Made by a program: the position numbers and the translations under genes. 64,000 nt of DNA, taken from assembly GCA_030919125.1 (NCBI GenBank), contig CP121470.1, forward strand, positions 124,001-188,000. Reading direction: 5' to 3'. Positions 1 to 9,496 of the stretch are shown piece after piece. Position 1 is the stretch's first letter. The number at the start of each line of letters is the position of its first letter. The notes under the pieces were generated by a model. It was not told where the DNA came from, did not search any database, and worked only from the letters and a program-made list of their open reading frames with translations. The DNA is from Methanoregula sp. SKADARSKE-2. GTDB taxonomy: Archaea > Halobacteriota > Methanomicrobia > Methanomicrobiales > Methanospirillaceae.

Positions 1-596
1 GCCTCGCAGGTGACCTTCATCATAATGGCAGGCCCGATGATCCAGACCGCATCGATCTCTTCTTCTGCCATGACCTGCTTGAGCATGTCGGCCGCGAAGC
101 CGTGGAAGCCCTTCGAACCGTCATCGGTCGTGATATGGAGCTCGTCGCATGCACCGGTCATCTCGTCTTCGAGGATGAGGAAGCTCGCATTCCGGGAACC
201 GACAATGCCGATGACCCGGTTGCCCGCAGCCCGCAGCTCCCGGGCGATGATGGGGAGGCTGGCCGTCCCGACACCGCCCCCGACCAGCACGCAGGTACCA
301 TACTTTTTGATCTCGCTTGGCTTTCCCAGCGGCCCGGCGATATCCTGGATATGATCGCCACCTCTAAGTGTCGATAAATGCGTGGTGGTCTTTCCGATGG
401 CCATAAAAATGAGGCGTATCGAGTCGCCATCAACGGCTGAGATCGTGAGCGGGATACGCTCGCCTTTCTCGTCGATCCTGGATATGACAAACTGCCCTGC
501 CTTTGCATGGTGGGCGACGTGGGGTGCACGCACCCAGATCTGGTGGATTTTATCGGCCAGCCGATCGCTCTTCTCAATAAGGAACAACCCGGTCAC
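1..596 (-). CDS. SudB-like FAD/NAD(P)-binding electron-transfer subunit (partial)
   Basis: The gene reads off the left edge, so only about 198 N-terminal residues are visible. It resembles the sulfide dehydrogenase / ferredoxin-NADP reductase alpha subunit and dihydroorotate dehydrogenase electron-transfer subunits. An N-terminal FAD-binding beta barrel includes RIPLTISAV, followed by a Rossmann motif VLVGGGVGTASLP at about residue 105. Such proteins move electrons between NAD(P)H and a partner flavoprotein. The GTG start at 596 is chosen because GGAGA lies just upstream. It follows arcS by about 100 bases on the same strand, so it may share the archaeosine transcript. The C-terminal Cys-rich Fe-S motif lies outside the window, so the exact subfamily is open. 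Confidence 0.8.
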   Translation of the reverse strand, partial: MTGLFLIEKSDRLADKIHQIWVRAPHVAHHAKAGQFVISRIDEKGERIPLTISAVDGDSIRLIFMAIGKTTTHLSTLRGGDHIQDIAGPLGKPSEIKKYGTCVLVGGGVGTASLPIIARELRAAGNRVIGIVGSRNASFLILEDEMTGACDELHITTDDGSKGFHGFAADMLKQVMAEEEIDAVWIIGPAIMMKVTCE

Positions 597-699
597 TTCT
601 CCTCTCTTTCATCACTATCTCACTCTCATCAGATCCGGTCTCAGATTTGTGTGTTGAATAATCGGGAATAGGATGCAGATGTATTCTCACTCATCCGAC

Positions 700-2331
700 T
701 CAGAGCCTCTTTATCTTACGCACCCGGACTGCAATCCCGCGCCGGGCCCTGAGCATCTCCTCACCGGAGAGTGCAGCCTTCCCGGTAGCAAGTGCACGCG
801 CTCCGACCACAATCACCTCATCGCCATCGCGAATCTGAGGGTCGGCGTTGACAACACCCGGTACAAGAACATCGCCTTCCGGGATAAAATCGTCGATATG
901 AACACGGTATCCTTCCGGGATCATATTCCAGCCGTCCATGGTTGGTCTGCACAACCCGGAGACCGTATCGATGGAGAAGATCTGGACACTATTCCGGCTA
1001 TAGAAGAGCTCCGGGAAGTGCCCGCGGAGATTCGTCCCTTTTGTATCAATGTCGCAACCGAACTGCCAGGAGAGCATCCCATGGAGCCGGTCATCTTTTA
1101 TCCGGCGCTCACCTGCGAGGGCTGCATCGAGGCATTTGAGAGCCGCATCGCTCGTCGGGTTCTCTTCGCAGGTACATTCGAGCGCGATCCCGCACGATGA
1201 TGCTGCCTGTCGGGCGACCGCGAGCGCGCCGCCTTCGAGATGGGCGATGAGCCGCCGGTACGGGAACCGGGCGAAGTACCGGGCGAGGGTCCCGGCGATG
1301 ACAGCGCACTCTTCCGCGTCCCAGTAACCGGTGACCGGGACATCATAGTGCCCGGCCGGGTAGATGGTCTCAAGCTCGCGGGGGACAAGACCGAGGGGGG
1401 AGGTGACAATCAATTCGTGGGCCCTGCCTGCGATGGCCTGCTGGAAGCGTTTGTGACTCTGGGAGAGGGAGTAAGGTTTCCTCGCTGAACACGGGAGAAG
1501 AACGGCGACATCGGTCTTTGGGGGGAGGTAGCGCGAGAGTACGCGTTCCGTAAACCTGCGGATCTCAGCGCGCTGCATGGATTCCGAAGAGTTCGCCCGC
1601 ATAACTCCACCCCGGGCAACCGGAAGCCGTGGCTCCATGAAGATATACCGGTTATCAAGGTGCCTCAGGATGGCAACCTGTCCAGCCTCGAGCCGGCACC
1701 GTGCTTCAACAAGATCGCGGAGCTCTGTCATCTCGATGAACCGGGTAACAAGTGCGAGTTCGCTCCGGAGAGCCTGACGGTTATGCTCCTTCAGGTCCTT
1801 TCTCCGGCAGCCGTCACAGGTACAGATACCGCTTTCCATTGCATCGGCCGGTAGATCGCCTTCGGGCGTGCAGAACCTGCCCTGTGCAGCTTTGAGGTCA
1901 ACGGCAGTGAAGTCGAAGAGATCGAAGCCCGAGTAGCAGAGGATATGAACCGTGGACGGGAGGGCAGAAGCGGGGGCGTACCACGCGGCGTCGGGTACGG
2001 TCTTCTCCTTCAGCCCGACCAGCATATCCACGTAAGTGCGGGGGTTGGAAGCAGCGATCTTCCAGCACGGCACCATCACGCAGTCCCCGCTCACCGCAGC
2101 GGAGGGGAGGTGGGGGTGGAGCGGGATCGGCTGCATCCCTGCGGGAGGCGGGAATTCCCGGGCAAGTGAGGCCGGGGCCGCAAGCGGGAGGTTGGCAAGA
2201 TGAAGTCCTGCAAGATCGGGTAAGAGTGTCTCCATATCCTGTGCAGAGGGAACCCTGACAGTCACCGTGCCGTTACTGTAGGTTCCGGTCCGGGCAAGTC
2301 CGTCCCGCTTCCGAATATCGAAGCGGCTCAT
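700..2331 (-). CDS. arcS: archaeosine synthase ArcS
   Basis: This is ArcS, the TgtA paralogue that modifies preQ0 at position 15 of archaeal tRNAs on the way to archaeosine. The protein is 543 residues. It has a TGT-like N-terminal half with a Cys cluster (GICTCDGC, about 168-175), the ArcS signature PC-x3-KPY-x2-S-x2-H at about 280-293, and a C-terminal PUA-type RNA-binding domain from about 465. The ATG at 2331 overlaps the tgtA stop in an ATGA, which implies translational coupling. An upstream in-frame start at 2478 would run far into tgtA and is less likely. The open signature and intact PUA domain indicate a functional enzyme. Confidence 0.93.
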   Translation of the reverse strand: MSRFDIRKRDGLARTGTYSNGTVTVRVPSAQDMETLLPDLAGLHLANLPLAAPASLAREFPPPAGMQPIPLHPHLPSAAVSGDCVMVPCWKIAASNPRTYVDMLVGLKEKTVPDAAWYAPASALPSTVHILCYSGFDLFDFTAVDLKAAQGRFCTPEGDLPADAMESGICTCDGCRRKDLKEHNRQALRSELALVTRFIEMTELRDLVEARCRLEAGQVAILRHLDNRYIFMEPRLPVARGGVMRANSSESMQRAEIRRFTERVLSRYLPPKTDVAVLLPCSARKPYSLSQSHKRFQQAIAGRAHELIVTSPLGLVPRELETIYPAGHYDVPVTGYWDAEECAVIAGTLARYFARFPYRRLIAHLEGGALAVARQAASSCGIALECTCEENPTSDAALKCLDAALAGERRIKDDRLHGMLSWQFGCDIDTKGTNLRGHFPELFYSRNSVQIFSIDTVSGLCRPTMDGWNMIPEGYRVHIDDFIPEGDVLVPGVVNADPQIRDGDEVIVVGARALATGKAALSGEEMLRARRGIAVRVRKIKRL

Positions 2332-3776
2332 TCGGTCAGCACCCCGCAACCCGAAACTTCCTGCCGGACGATTGATTCCCAGCGCCTGCTGCACCCGATA
2401 GTAATCGTGCTCTCCGGGTGACTGTCCGCAAGAGCACGGATACCCCGGCAGCCCTGCCGGACCATGGCCTCGTCCCACTCCGGGATCTCGCTCTGCCCGA
2501 TGGGGAAGGTCTCCTTCAGCTCTTTGGGGAACGGGCCGAACGGGGGCTTGAAGAGGTATATCTCGTCAAAGCCTTCCCGTGCACCGCCATCGAATGCAAC
2601 AAGGACGTTCTCTCCGGGCCGGAACCGGGCAAGCATCTCCTGGTACCGGATAACTTCTGTCCGTGTACAGCTCTCGTCCCCCCGGTAGAAAAACCGGCGC
2701 TTCGAGACCCGGTCGACCCGGTCGAGCGCCGGGGCCTCGCTCGTGAGGAGCCGGTACCCGGCCAGGAGCTGCGGGTGACCCCGGCACCGCTCATCTACGA
2801 GTTCCCAGAGCGTGCCATCAACAATGGCCTGTCGTATCCGGGCGATCTCGGCGATAGTCACATGGAGGTTGTGGAGTGCAAGGAGCCGTTCGCGCTGAGG
2901 AGAACTCCGGATCTCCTCTGCGGAATGGGTTCGACAGACACCGCAGGCGCAGGGGAGCTCAGTGAGCTCGGCGAGCTTGTAACTCCCGTGGGTTGTCATG
3001 TACCGACCCTCCTTTGCATAGAGCGCGTACGCAGCCGAGTCAAAGAGATCACAGCCCATCGCGGTCGTGAGGGCGAACATGGACGGGTGGCCCGCGCCGA
3101 AGAGATGGACGCAGGCCGAACGCGGGAGCGTCCGTTTTGCGGCCATGACGACCGTGACGAGATCCCGGTACCGGTACTGCTCCATGAGGGGAACCACGGC
3201 GCCGACAGGGCAGAACGGGAAGCCGAGATCGGCGACTGCTTTGCCGGCCTCCTCCCGCAGGTCAGGAAAGATCCCGCCCTGAACCGGTCCGGCCAGGGGG
3301 GCGTCCGGGCCGAACGTCTCTCGTGCCTCCGCGAGTCGTTCCATGGTTATCGCGAGCTCGCGTTCCGTAGTCTTGCGATCGGATGCAGGGGAGGTCGGGA
3401 TATCGAGCGGGACCCAGATGTCGCTCTGGATATCCCGTTGGAAGGAGAGGGTCTCGATATTCGAGACGGAGACCTGTCCATAGACCGAGAGCTGGAACGA
3501 GCCGGAGTCGGTCATGATGACGCCATCGAAGTCCAGAACTTTGTGGAGCCCTTCTAAAAGAGCCTGCTCGCGGTACTGCTTGCTCTGGGAGAATATGTAC
3601 GCGTTGGTGATGATAGCCTCGACTCCCATCCCCCGGATCTCCTTTGGGGTGACCAGGTTTAGATGGGGGTTGATGACCGGGAGGAGCGCTGGCGTCTTTA
3701 TCGTCTTCCTGCCAACCGTCAGTTTCCCGCAGCGTCCTGCTATGTCGCTGTACAGACTCTCGAATGCTATCGCCAT
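2328..3776 (-). CDS. tgtA: tRNA-guanine(15) transglycosylase (archaeosine TGT)
   Basis: TgtA swaps guanine 15 in the D-arm of tRNA for preQ0, the first tRNA-bound step of archaeosine synthesis. It has 482 residues. Visible features are the general acid/base region MTDSGSFQ (D90), the nucleophile region CDLFDS (D246), and a zinc site C276-x-C278-x2-C281 with H302. The protein ends before any PUA domain; the PUA module is on the adjacent ArcS. GGGAGCGGT precedes the ATG. arcS follows with a 4-base overlap, so the two consecutive enzymes are made together. Confidence 0.95.
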   Translation of the reverse strand: MAIAFESLYSDIAGRCGKLTVGRKTIKTPALLPVINPHLNLVTPKEIRGMGVEAIITNAYIFSQSKQYREQALLEGLHKVLDFDGVIMTDSGSFQLSVYGQVSVSNIETLSFQRDIQSDIWVPLDIPTSPASDRKTTERELAITMERLAEARETFGPDAPLAGPVQGGIFPDLREEAGKAVADLGFPFCPVGAVVPLMEQYRYRDLVTVVMAAKRTLPRSACVHLFGAGHPSMFALTTAMGCDLFDSAAYALYAKEGRYMTTHGSYKLAELTELPCACGVCRTHSAEEIRSSPQRERLLALHNLHVTIAEIARIRQAIVDGTLWELVDERCRGHPQLLAGYRLLTSEAPALDRVDRVSKRRFFYRGDESCTRTEVIRYQEMLARFRPGENVLVAFDGGAREGFDEIYLFKPPFGPFPKELKETFPIGQSEIPEWDEAMVRQGCRGIRALADSHPESTITIGCSRRWESIVRQEVSGCGVLTE

Positions 3777-3860
3777 ACCGCTCCCGTTTATGTCGCACTA
3801 TATGTGCGGTGATCAGGTTAAACGGTTGCCCTGTACCTCCCGGGCAGGGGGGATGAAACC

Positions 3861-4424
3861 TTAACGGTGCTCGGAGAAAATCTGCCCCTCGAACGTGAGG
3901 ACCTCGACGCTCTTGTTCTGCCAGAGATGGGGTGGGAGGCCGGCCTTGATGCAGGTCTGGTCAAGGAAGGTCCGGGCGTCCCAGTGGTAATCCGTGCAGA
4001 CCTGGGGAAGGAGGAGGCCGCTCCTTCCCATCCCCCGGATAATGAGGCCGTGCCGGCCGGGCTCGATATGCGACAGGCGCTCATCCGGTGGGCCGGTGAT
4101 CGCGACCGGCGGGGTCAGCACCGTCACCTCAACCGCAATTTCTGCAAGTTCGCTCTCAATTACTGGTGGGAACCGCGGATCCTCGAGAGCTACACCAACC
4201 GCAACCTGGGCAAGTGCCTCCCCGAGCGGAAGGACCGGGTACGGGTATCCGATGCATCCCCGAAGAGACCCCTCTTTGGTCAGCGTTACAAAGACTCCGC
4301 GTCTCTCCTGAAAGACCGGGGTGAGCTTGAGTGCAGGCACCGGTCTTCCCGCGACTGCATTCTCAATGGTATTCCGTACACTCTGTAAGGCAAGGTTCCC
4401 CTCATGATCGGTAAGCAGGTCCAT
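3861..4424 (-). CDS. AMMECR1 family protein (TIGR00296)
   Basis: A 187-residue protein spanning the AMMECR1 domain. The family hallmark is visible as GSLRGCIGYPYP at about residues 52-63, where LRGCIG is the nearly invariant segment, and the conserved DPRFPPV follows. The biochemical role of the family is not settled; in some genomes it is grouped with MEMO and radical SAM proteins, but neither is next door here. GGAGGGG lies before the ATG, a strong start. It precedes the tgtA-arcS operon on the same strand with about 84 bases between, so it may be its own unit. No defects are seen. Confidence 0.9.
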   Translation of the reverse strand: MDLLTDHEGNLALQSVRNTIENAVAGRPVPALKLTPVFQERRGVFVTLTKEGSLRGCIGYPYPVLPLGEALAQVAVGVALEDPRFPPVIESELAEIAVEVTVLTPPVAITGPPDERLSHIEPGRHGLIIRGMGRSGLLLPQVCTDYHWDARTFLDQTCIKAGLPPHLWQNKSVEVLTFEGQIFSEHR

Positions 4425-4555
4425 CTCAGCCCCTCCGCATCTGCTCCTGACTTATACTTACATTGTTTAACAACCTGTCGAAGGATAAGGATGAGGGAAC
4501 CGGTTTTTGGCCGGGTAGGATCCAGCGTTGCCCTTATCTCGTACCGCAACCCATT

Positions 4556-4904
4556 CTGAGAGGAGAGGGAGAGAGCGGCAGACGGTAGCGGTTACACGCT
4601 GCTGAGGAAAGTCCCCCCACCCACCGGGCACGCAGCCGTACGCAAGTACGGGTGGCGAGAGTCACGGCAATGGCACAGAAACGGTACGGCCTGTTCTTTG
4701 CGATGATGCGGTTTTGAGTCGCGAGACGAGAAGCACGGGCGACCGTGCGAGTAACCCGTTGAGCCATAAAGAACAGGATACGTTGAAACGGCGAATCCCT
4801 GCGGGTGCAAGCCAGAACAGGACAACAGGACGCCCGGTCTTCCGTCCAGGTTTGGCGCGATAGCTGAATGCCGCTAAAACAGAAGGAGGCTTACTCCTCC
4901 CACT
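4556..4904 (+). ncRNA. rnpB: RNase P RNA (archaeal type A)
   Basis: The RNA component of RNase P, which trims tRNA 5' ends. The conserved core is readable: GCTGAGGAAAGTCCCCCC near 4599 (CR-I), the ACAGAAACG segment near 4675, AGTAACCCGTTGAG near 4751, GGCGAATCCCTGCGGGTGCA near 4791, and the terminal GGTTTGGCGCGATAGCTGAATGCCGCTAAAACAG block near 4850-4882 (given here as position markers). A G/A-rich 5' strand and a C/T-rich 3' strand can pair as P1. Ends are estimates to about 10 bases. A TATA-like CTTATCTC lies about 25 bases before the estimated start. Confidence 0.95.
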
Positions 4905-4936
4905 CCAATTTTCTCTGCCTAAAAATCTCTCTCTGT

Positions 4937-5035
4937 TTAGAAGAATGTCACAAGATCAGCGAGCGCGATCGAGATGCAGATGAGGCAGAGCACGAACGTT
5001 GCCAGCGGTGCGTTGGTCTTCGTCTGGTTGAGCAT
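4937..5035 (-). CDS. 32-residue single-pass membrane peptide
   Basis: A 32-codon reading frame with an excellent ribosome binding site (GGAGGAGG about 6 bases before the ATG). It encodes a short polar N-terminus (MLNQTKTNAP), then a hydrophobic stretch of about 20 residues (roughly 11-31) ending in two Phe. It is convergent with, and 33 bases from, the RNase P RNA end. I do not recognise the family. The form fits small single-helix subunits or regulators of membrane complexes. The strong start signal and the clean hydrophobic segment argue that it is real. Confidence 0.6.
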   Translation of the reverse strand: MLNQTKTNAPLATFVLCLICISIALADLVTFF

Positions 5036-5556
5036 TTTATCTCCTCCTCCGGTCTACCCGGTATCACTCTTCTGTTATAACCGGATCCATATAAAGAGGA
5101 GAAACCTGGAAAAAAACAGGGACGTTTTTTCCAGATGAACGGGATATCTTCTCTCGTCCGAACGGGCTCTTCCCCAAAGTAGTGATCATCTCACCCCCCG
5201 GGCATCGGGACGAGATCATTTTTCTGCAATCAGGCTACCCTTATCCCGACCGGATAAGTCTCCCGTCTCACCCGGAATTGGTTCCGGAAATTACAAGGGG
5301 ATCGGATCGCCGGATCGCAAAATCCGTATCCCTCATCCCCCAATGACGATAAAATTTTCGTCTCAAAAGTATCGATCCGGTGCTGTATTCATCGATTCTG
5401 ATTGCGCGGGGACGAGTGCGTTGATCCTGCCGGGACCGGGTCACGATTCGGGTCAATAGGAAAAAAGGCAATCTGCACCAAGGAAGGGGCAGGGTTCGGC
5501 ACCAGCACACAGTAGTATTTTTTTCACTCATCAGCAAGTTTTTCTTCCGGCATTAC
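5036..5556. other. intergenic region with one strong inverted repeat
   Basis: I see no convincing gene here. The stretch must hold the promoter of the 32-residue peptide (minus strand) and of the secreted protein that starts near 5557 (plus strand). The only clear structure is the hairpin-forming repeat at 5106-5134, listed separately. T-rich runs near 5516 precede the downstream gene. Confidence 0.6.
5106..5134. repeat. perfect 10-bp inverted repeat
   Basis: CTGGAAAAAA at 5106-5115 is the exact reverse complement of TTTTTTCCAG at 5125-5134, with a 9-base spacer. The T run on either strand would follow half of the hairpin, so it could be a terminator-like or operator structure. It lies about 70 bases upstream of the 32-residue peptide gene on that gene's strand. 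Confidence 0.6.
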
Positions 5557-6624
5557 ATGAATCCATTAGGTAGGTTTGGTACGATCATGGTCACACCATT
5601 TTTCTCAACTGCATCGCGCAGGATACTCCCGGCATTATGCATACTTGCGCTTCTTATGGCCGCTCCGGCTCTGGCGCTTACGCTCTCACCTGGGGGGACA
5701 GCAAGCCGAACCATCTCGAACGGAGACCCAGTGTATATCAATGGCATCGTCACCGGCCATCCTCATGCGGGACTTCAGATCTGGATCATCGGGCCCAATT
5801 ACGTAAAAGTTGCGACAACGCAGGTGAATAATGATAATACCTATTCATACGAGCTTCGGCCCGCAGATACCCAGAACCTCGCTCCCGGCCAGTACGTTGT
5901 CCTTGTCCAGCACCCGATGATGAACGGCCGGCTGGACATCACGTATGACGCGGCGACCGGCAAGGTTACCAACCAGATGACCGGTGCCGGGACATCCATC
6001 TTCAGCCTTACGGGTGCAGGCAGCCTCCAGAATCCAAACGCTGCCCTGGCGCTTATGGAGGCCATCAGCAGCCAGGATATCGACGACACTTTTGTTCAGG
6101 TTGCGTTCACGATACGATCTCCAACTGCATTCATCGACCCGGTGGGCACGCACGCTGTTGGTGATACCATCACCTTCCAGGGATCGACGAACCTCGCGGT
6201 CAATGATGACCTGTCCGTTACTATCTACTCAGAATCCTTCCAGCCAACCAAAAAGAGCCAGTCCGGTGAGTTCTCCGGGGCTTCAGGAATCGTCAAGGTC
6301 GTTCCGGGAACAAACGGCCTGAACCACTGGGTTTTTACTGCTGATACCTCAACATGGAAACCGGACAAGTACTTGGTAACGGTCTCCGGTGTCACGGTGA
6401 CCGTGACCGGTTCGACATCGTTCGCTCTGCTGCCGGCCCTGCCGGCAACAACGGTTGTGGCACCAGCCTCACCAACGGTGACATATCTCTCCCCGACAGG
6501 GCCCCCGACCACGGTATCAACCCCGGTTCCACCCACAAATCAGTCACCTGCCCCCGTGATGGCAGTGGCTGGCCTGCCGGCAGTTCTGATTGCCATCTGT
6601 GCAATCCGGAAAAAGGAAAGATGA
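5557..6624 (+). CDS. secreted, C-terminally anchored surface protein (DUF3821-like)
   Basis: A 355-residue exported protein. An N-terminal signal peptide (hydrophobic core about residues 24-39, cleavage likely after APALA) is followed by two beta-rich regions, each with an opening such as GDPVYINGIVTG and GDTITFQGSTN, typical of the DUF3821 surface proteins of Methanomicrobiales. A Pro/Thr/Ser/Val-rich spacer (about 295-330) leads to a C-terminal hydrophobic helix and a basic RKKER tail, so it is anchored facing outward. The ATG at 5587 (residue 11) is an equally good start because it gives a more compact signal peptide. Function beyond cell-surface location is unknown. Confidence 0.75.
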   Translation: MNPLGRFGTIMVTPFFSTASRRILPALCILALLMAAPALALTLSPGGTASRTISNGDPVYINGIVTGHPHAGLQIWIIGPNYVKVATTQVNNDNTYSYELRPADTQNLAPGQYVVLVQHPMMNGRLDITYDAATGKVTNQMTGAGTSIFSLTGAGSLQNPNAALALMEAISSQDIDDTFVQVAFTIRSPTAFIDPVGTHAVGDTITFQGSTNLAVNDDLSVTIYSESFQPTKKSQSGEFSGASGIVKVVPGTNGLNHWVFTADTSTWKPDKYLVTVSGVTVTVTGSTSFALLPALPATTVVAPASPTVTYLSPTGPPTTVSTPVPPTNQSPAPVMAVAGLPAVLIAICAIRKKER

Positions 6625-6660
6625 CCAGCTGAAAATAAAAAAAATCTCTCTTTTTCCCCT

Positions 6661-8091
6661 TCACCATCCAAGAAGAAGTGTCTTTGTCCGGGAATAACCG
6701 TCAAGCGCATCCTGCCCGTTCTCCCGCCCGATACCACTGGCATTCACCCCCCCGAACGGGACCTCCGGTGGTACCGTCAGGTGCCGGTTCACCCAGACAA
6801 TGCCTGCATGTACCTCATCAAAGAACCTCCTGACGTTCCCGATATCCCTCGTCCAGATCGAAGCCCCGAGCCCATACCGGGTATTGTTCGCCTCCCGGAT
6901 GGCGGTCGCAAGATCAGGAATTGTCATGACCGGAAGGACCGGCCCGAATACTTCTTCGGTAACGAGCCGGCTCTCCGGCTCGACTCCGGCCACGAGTGTA
7001 GGCCGGTAAAAATTCCCGTTCTCGAAGGTTTTTCCCCGCATCTCGCAGCCTCCGGTAACAATGGTCCCTTCATCTGCAGACCGGACACTCTCGACCATGA
7101 CCGCAATTCTCTCCCTCTGGCCCGCGCTATTCAGCGGACCCATGTCGACTTTCGCTCCAAGGCCGTTTCCTACTGTGAGAGCCTCTACCCGGTCTTTTAG
7201 TTCGCGGGTGAAATGGTCAGCGATCTTCTCGTGAACGTACAACCGTTTTACCGCAGTGCAGGTCTGCCCCGCATTGTAGAACCGGCCCCGTATGGCTCCT
7301 TCGACCGCCGTTCTGAGATCTGCATCGTCCATAACGATCATAGGGTCCGATCCGCCGAGTTCAAGCACCAGTTCCTTCTGGTTGAGACTCCCGAGCTTTC
7401 GGATTTTTTCACCCGTGGCGGTATCACCGGTGAAGGAGATCTTTTTTATGGCCTGATGGCGGATGATGGCCTCACCAACCTCTTCCCCGGGTCCGGTAAT
7501 GACATTCAGCACCCCAGGTGGGAGACCGGCACGGTCAAGGATTGCGGCGAGTTTCAGGCAGGTGAGCGGTGTTGTGGAGGCGGGTTTGAGGACCATGGTG
7601 TTGCCAGCAAGGAGTGCAGGGCCGATCTTCCAGCCCATGATAAGGACCGGCATGTTCCACGGGATGATCGCCCCGCAGACTCCAAGCGGCTCGCGGATAA
7701 CGATGCCGTCACCAACTGCCCCGAGCCGGATTGCCTCCCCGGAACTGTGGGAAGATAACCCGGCGTAAAATTCGAGAATATTGGCAAAACCCCTGACTTC
7801 ATCGAGAGCTTCTTTGAGGGGCTTTCCCTGTTCCATAGTCAGAAGGCGGGCTAGGTCTTTGTGCTGCTCCCGCACCCTTTGGGCCGCATGGAAGAGGATG
7901 GTTCCCCGCTCACGCGGTGTCTTCTTTCCCCAGGTTCCGCAAGCATCCCCAGCTGCACCAACTGCGGACCCGACATCATCTCCGGTCCCGGAAGGCACAC
8001 TCTCGATGATCTCACCGGTAGCGGGATTCCTCACATCAAGGACCTTACCGGCCATCGCTCCGGTCTCTGTTCCCCCGATTCGCATCTGCAT
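6661..8091 (-). CDS. NAD(P)-dependent aldehyde dehydrogenase (succinate-semialdehyde type)
   Basis: A full-length aldehyde dehydrogenase of about 476 residues. Visible motifs are PWNMPV in the cofactor region, FTGDTATGEKI, the catalytic Glu in LELGGSDP, and the catalytic Cys in NAGQTCTAVKR. The C-terminal half carries EEVFGPVLPV. Sequence style is closest to succinate-semialdehyde or lactaldehyde dehydrogenases, but substrate cannot be read. The start at 8091 is chosen because GGTGA lies upstream; an earlier start at 8148 adds a hydrophobic N-terminus not expected in this family. It stands alone, convergent with the surface protein gene. Confidence 0.88.
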   Translation of the reverse strand: MQMRIGGTETGAMAGKVLDVRNPATGEIIESVPSGTGDDVGSAVGAAGDACGTWGKKTPRERGTILFHAAQRVREQHKDLARLLTMEQGKPLKEALDEVRGFANILEFYAGLSSHSSGEAIRLGAVGDGIVIREPLGVCGAIIPWNMPVLIMGWKIGPALLAGNTMVLKPASTTPLTCLKLAAILDRAGLPPGVLNVITGPGEEVGEAIIRHQAIKKISFTGDTATGEKIRKLGSLNQKELVLELGGSDPMIVMDDADLRTAVEGAIRGRFYNAGQTCTAVKRLYVHEKIADHFTRELKDRVEALTVGNGLGAKVDMGPLNSAGQRERIAVMVESVRSADEGTIVTGGCEMRGKTFENGNFYRPTLVAGVEPESRLVTEEVFGPVLPVMTIPDLATAIREANNTRYGLGASIWTRDIGNVRRFFDEVHAGIVWVNRHLTVPPEVPFGGVNASGIGRENGQDALDGYSRTKTLLLGW

Positions 8092-8263
8092 CGTATTCAC
8101 CGCAATATTCCATAACAAGAGAACCATGGGTTCTTTCGCTATTAACAAGAATGTACGGCCGGTCTAAAAAAAATGTGGGTTGAAGACGGTGAACGTATTT
8201 TTACTTTATCCGGGACAGTTTCAACTTTGAAGAATGGGATGGACTTTCCCAGAAAAAGCCAGC

Positions 8264-8665
8264 TCAAAATTCTAGCTGCCAGAAATCAATGACCGGGAGA
8301 GAGATGCCATCTTTCTCCAAACCCGGCGTCCCTCCTCGTCGTTCCGCTATTGAAAAGTCCGGCCTCTTCCAGACCTCTACCTCCCCATCATAGTGATCCG
8401 GGAGAAATTCCGATGATGATTCGAATCCGTACTTTCTCAGGATATATTTCATTATCGGACGGGGCAGGACAACCCGTACATCGTACCCGTTATCGATCCA
8501 GGATTCCAGGAGGTGCTGAGTATGATGCTCGTTTTTGTGCCGCGAGATGATGAAATGGAGATATACCCGGGAGTCTTCGTAGAGCTCGAGCCACCCTGAG
8601 AAGAGTTCCTCCGTAAATCCGAGAGCATTTCCGGTAAGAGTTCCTGTCTCGACGCGTTCTGGCAT
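8264..8665 (-). CDS. hypothetical protein, 133 residues
   Basis: I do not recognise this family. It is a soluble, mixed alpha/beta protein rich in His, Trp and charged residues. It has a segment YLHFIISRHKNEHHTQ near residue 35 and YDVRVVLPRPIMKYILRKYG near residue 61. The ATG at 8665 is preferred, with GGAG eight bases upstream; a longer frame to 8803 has Arg-rich, non-protein-like sequence. It sits between the aldehyde dehydrogenase gene and a long intergenic region, with no informative operon partner. Confidence 0.55.
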   Translation of the reverse strand: MPERVETGTLTGNALGFTEELFSGWLELYEDSRVYLHFIISRHKNEHHTQHLLESWIDNGYDVRVVLPRPIMKYILRKYGFESSSEFLPDHYDGEVEVWKRPDFSIAERRGGTPGLEKDGISLPVIDFWQLEF

Positions 8666-9496
8666 ATTACTCCGTCCCTGCCGCCCTCTGATCTGTCTGG
8701 GGAGAGGGGGCCTCATGCAAGTGTGGCAAGTAGTGTTCTGCCGTTTTGGCTGCGATCGCGTTCTGAAGCAAGTGGTGAATCTGTTCACCGGGAAACATAC
8801 CACAAATGAACAAGATGGTGAATTTATATCGAGCCATGCACGCCGCGAAAGTGTCTCTCCTGATGAGATCGCATTCCCGAGTTAATCCATAACCGGAGAT
8901 TCCCGGAGTTATACCAGAAACGTTCTTGATATCTTCCCTTTCTTGTAAAAAGATTGAGATAGTGTGAGGTTGTAGGACTGATCAGATGTCAGCCCGGAAC
9001 CGTGGATGTTTCAAGGGTGTATCTTCTCCCGGTTGTAAAGGCAACTCTGGAGGTCCTTTTAAGGCATTGCACCGCATCGCTTCATGCGGATATGCCACAA
9101 TCAACTCCAATACATATAAACATATTTGATTAGGAAAATTTCCAGAAGGGGGGGATAGCAGGGAAGCCTTACCCGCTTACCGGTGGACCAACCCTTGTCT
9201 TGGGGAAGCGATGAGTTCGGCAGCATTCTTTGTTTTATCTTCCCGGAAGAGATCCCGGGTAGCGTTTGAGATAACAATGAGGATGATCATTGCCGCCCAC
9301 AAGAGAGACCTCCTTTCCGAAAAAGGAGATGAAAACCGGTCTCGGGCAAAGATTTGGGGAGAACGAACGCAGATATTCGATCACAACAGCTGTGGTTCCA
9401 TACTGCTGTTATTCATCCGGTAAACACCAAGCGTACCCCGACTCCATAAAAAAAAGGGGAACGAATGGGGTGCAGGACCAAAAGATTGTTTTATTC
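8666..9496. other. 830-base intergenic region
   Basis: No gene of normal size is supported here. A possible 41-codon minus-strand frame at 9177-9302 is listed separately. The rest is AT-richer than its surroundings around 9090-9140 and contains no tRNA-like fold or repeat that I can see. The promoter of the 133-residue gene should lie just upstream of 8665. Confidence 0.5.
9177..9302 (-). CDS. possible 41-residue peptide with hydrophobic N-terminus
   Basis: A TTG-started frame preceded by a near-perfect GGAGG six bases upstream. The first dozen residues are hydrophobic (MWAAMIILIVIS) and the remainder is charged, so it could be a small membrane-associated peptide. The non-ATG start and lack of recognisable homology keep confidence low; it could be a chance frame. 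Confidence 0.3.
   Translation of the reverse strand: MWAAMIILIVISNATRDLFREDKTKNAAELIASPRQGLVHR

Noticed and set aside
2418..3557. 379-codon open frame on the plus strand opposite tgtA
   Set aside because: Antisense shadow of tgtA with all catalytic motifs on the minus strand.
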